Source: Arthrobacter woluwensis
GTDB taxonomy: Bacteria > Actinomycetota > Actinomycetes > Actinomycetales > Micrococcaceae
Length of the DNA: 64,000 nt
Direction of reading: 5' to 3'
Assembly: GCF_900105345.1 (NCBI RefSeq)
Contig: NZ_FNSN01000003.1
Location: forward strand, 1,426,001-1,490,000
The position numbers were made by a program, and so were the translations under genes. The notes beneath the pieces are model-generated. The model did not search any database. It was not told the origin of the DNA and saw only the letters and a program-made list of their open reading frames with translations. Positions 63,795 to 64,000 of this stretch are shown here, one piece after another (position 1 is the first letter of the stretch; the number at the start of each line of letters is the position of its first letter).

Positions 63795-63817
63795 ACGCCG
63801 CCCGAATGGGGCGGCGT
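63795..63817 (+). terminator. Possible terminator hairpin after prfB
   Basis: ACGCCGCCC (63795-63803), loop GAATG, GGGCGGCGT (63809-63817): a perfect 9-bp stem in the 246-base gap between prfB and ftsE. A second, imperfect hairpin lies near 63700-63725 and a short palindrome near 63740. TAAACT at 63833-63838 may be the -10 for ftsE. Confidence 0.5.
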
Positions 63818-63934
63818 TCCCGCGGTGCGACCATAAACTCGAGGAGCCGGTGCCATCACTTCCCCCAACACTAGGCCCAGGCCCCGGCCGCTGGAGCGGT
63901 TCCGTCGCGCCTGCCGACCGGGCTGTGTGAAGCC

Positions 63935-64000
63935 ATGATTCGATTCGAAAATGTCACCAAGATCCACGACCCCAAGGCCAGACCCGCGCTCGACTCGGTG
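63935..64000 (+). CDS. ftsE: Cell division ATP-binding protein FtsE (3' truncated by window edge)
   Basis: Only the first 22 codons are inside the window: MIRFENVTKIHDPKARPALDSV. This is the start of FtsE, the ABC ATPase that with FtsX controls peptidoglycan hydrolysis at division. The position after prfB supports the call. Walker motifs lie outside the window. Confidence 0.9.
   Translation, partial: MIRFENVTKIHDPKARPALDSV

Overview
The window is high-GC DNA (about two-thirds G+C, strong G/C third-position bias) from an actinobacterium. The gene order mtrA-mtrB-lpqB-comF-hpf-secA, a whiB1/pdtaS pair, a BldC-type regulator, a 180-kDa-type NAD glutamate dehydrogenase and prfB-ftsE points to the Micrococcaceae (Arthrobacter and relatives). 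That placement is inferred from gene content; no rRNA or tRNA gene is present.

Layout. 1-11 kb: housekeeping block with the MtrAB two-component system and LpqB, a ComF-like phosphoribosyltransferase, long-form Hpf, a YcaQ/AlkX-type DNA glycosylase and SecA. 11-13.7 kb: small conserved actinobacterial genes (Rv3235 family, LysM protein, a tandem-repeat unknown, a BldC-like regulator). 13.8-15.9 kb: the first part of a Tad pilus locus (SAF/CpaB-like and CpaE/Ssd-like). 16-28 kb: NAD-GDH, PdtaS-like kinase, WhiB1, a membrane protein and a lone FHA-FtsK/EccC-like ATPase. 28-57 kb: a large cell-surface polysaccharide region. It holds Glf, GlfT2 and a Wzm/Wzt exporter for galactofuranan, followed by all five enzyme classes of the UDP-ManNAc3NAcA route (WbpA, D, E, B in one operon, WbpI-like convergent). 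At least ten glycosyltransferases including GlfT2, an MsbA/PglK-like ABC exporter, a DPM-like/DUF2304 pair, an acyltransferase, a polytopic DUF6541-like protein and a secreted GH25 lysozyme with FG-GAP repeats complete it. 57.2-62.4 kb: the rest of the Tad locus (CpaF, TadB, TadC, a pilin-like protein, three TadE/TadG-like pseudopilins). 62.6-64 kb: prfB and the first codons of ftsE.

How it fits together. The Glf-GlfT2-Wzm-Wzt genes look like a unit that makes UDP-Galf, polymerises it on a lipid carrier and exports it. The wbp-like genes supply a diacetamido-uronic acid sugar, and the many GT4/GT2 enzymes probably assemble one or more envelope glycans. The Tad genes are split by about 41 kb that contains no integrase, transposase or tRNA, so a chromosomal rearrangement is more likely than a mobile island. 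Four long, perfect GC-rich hairpins close convergent gene pairs, and several starts sit 6-7 bases after a -10-like hexamer, as in leaderless mRNAs.

No CRISPR array, insertion sequence, prophage or RNA gene was found. No gap between genes exceeds 300 bases.
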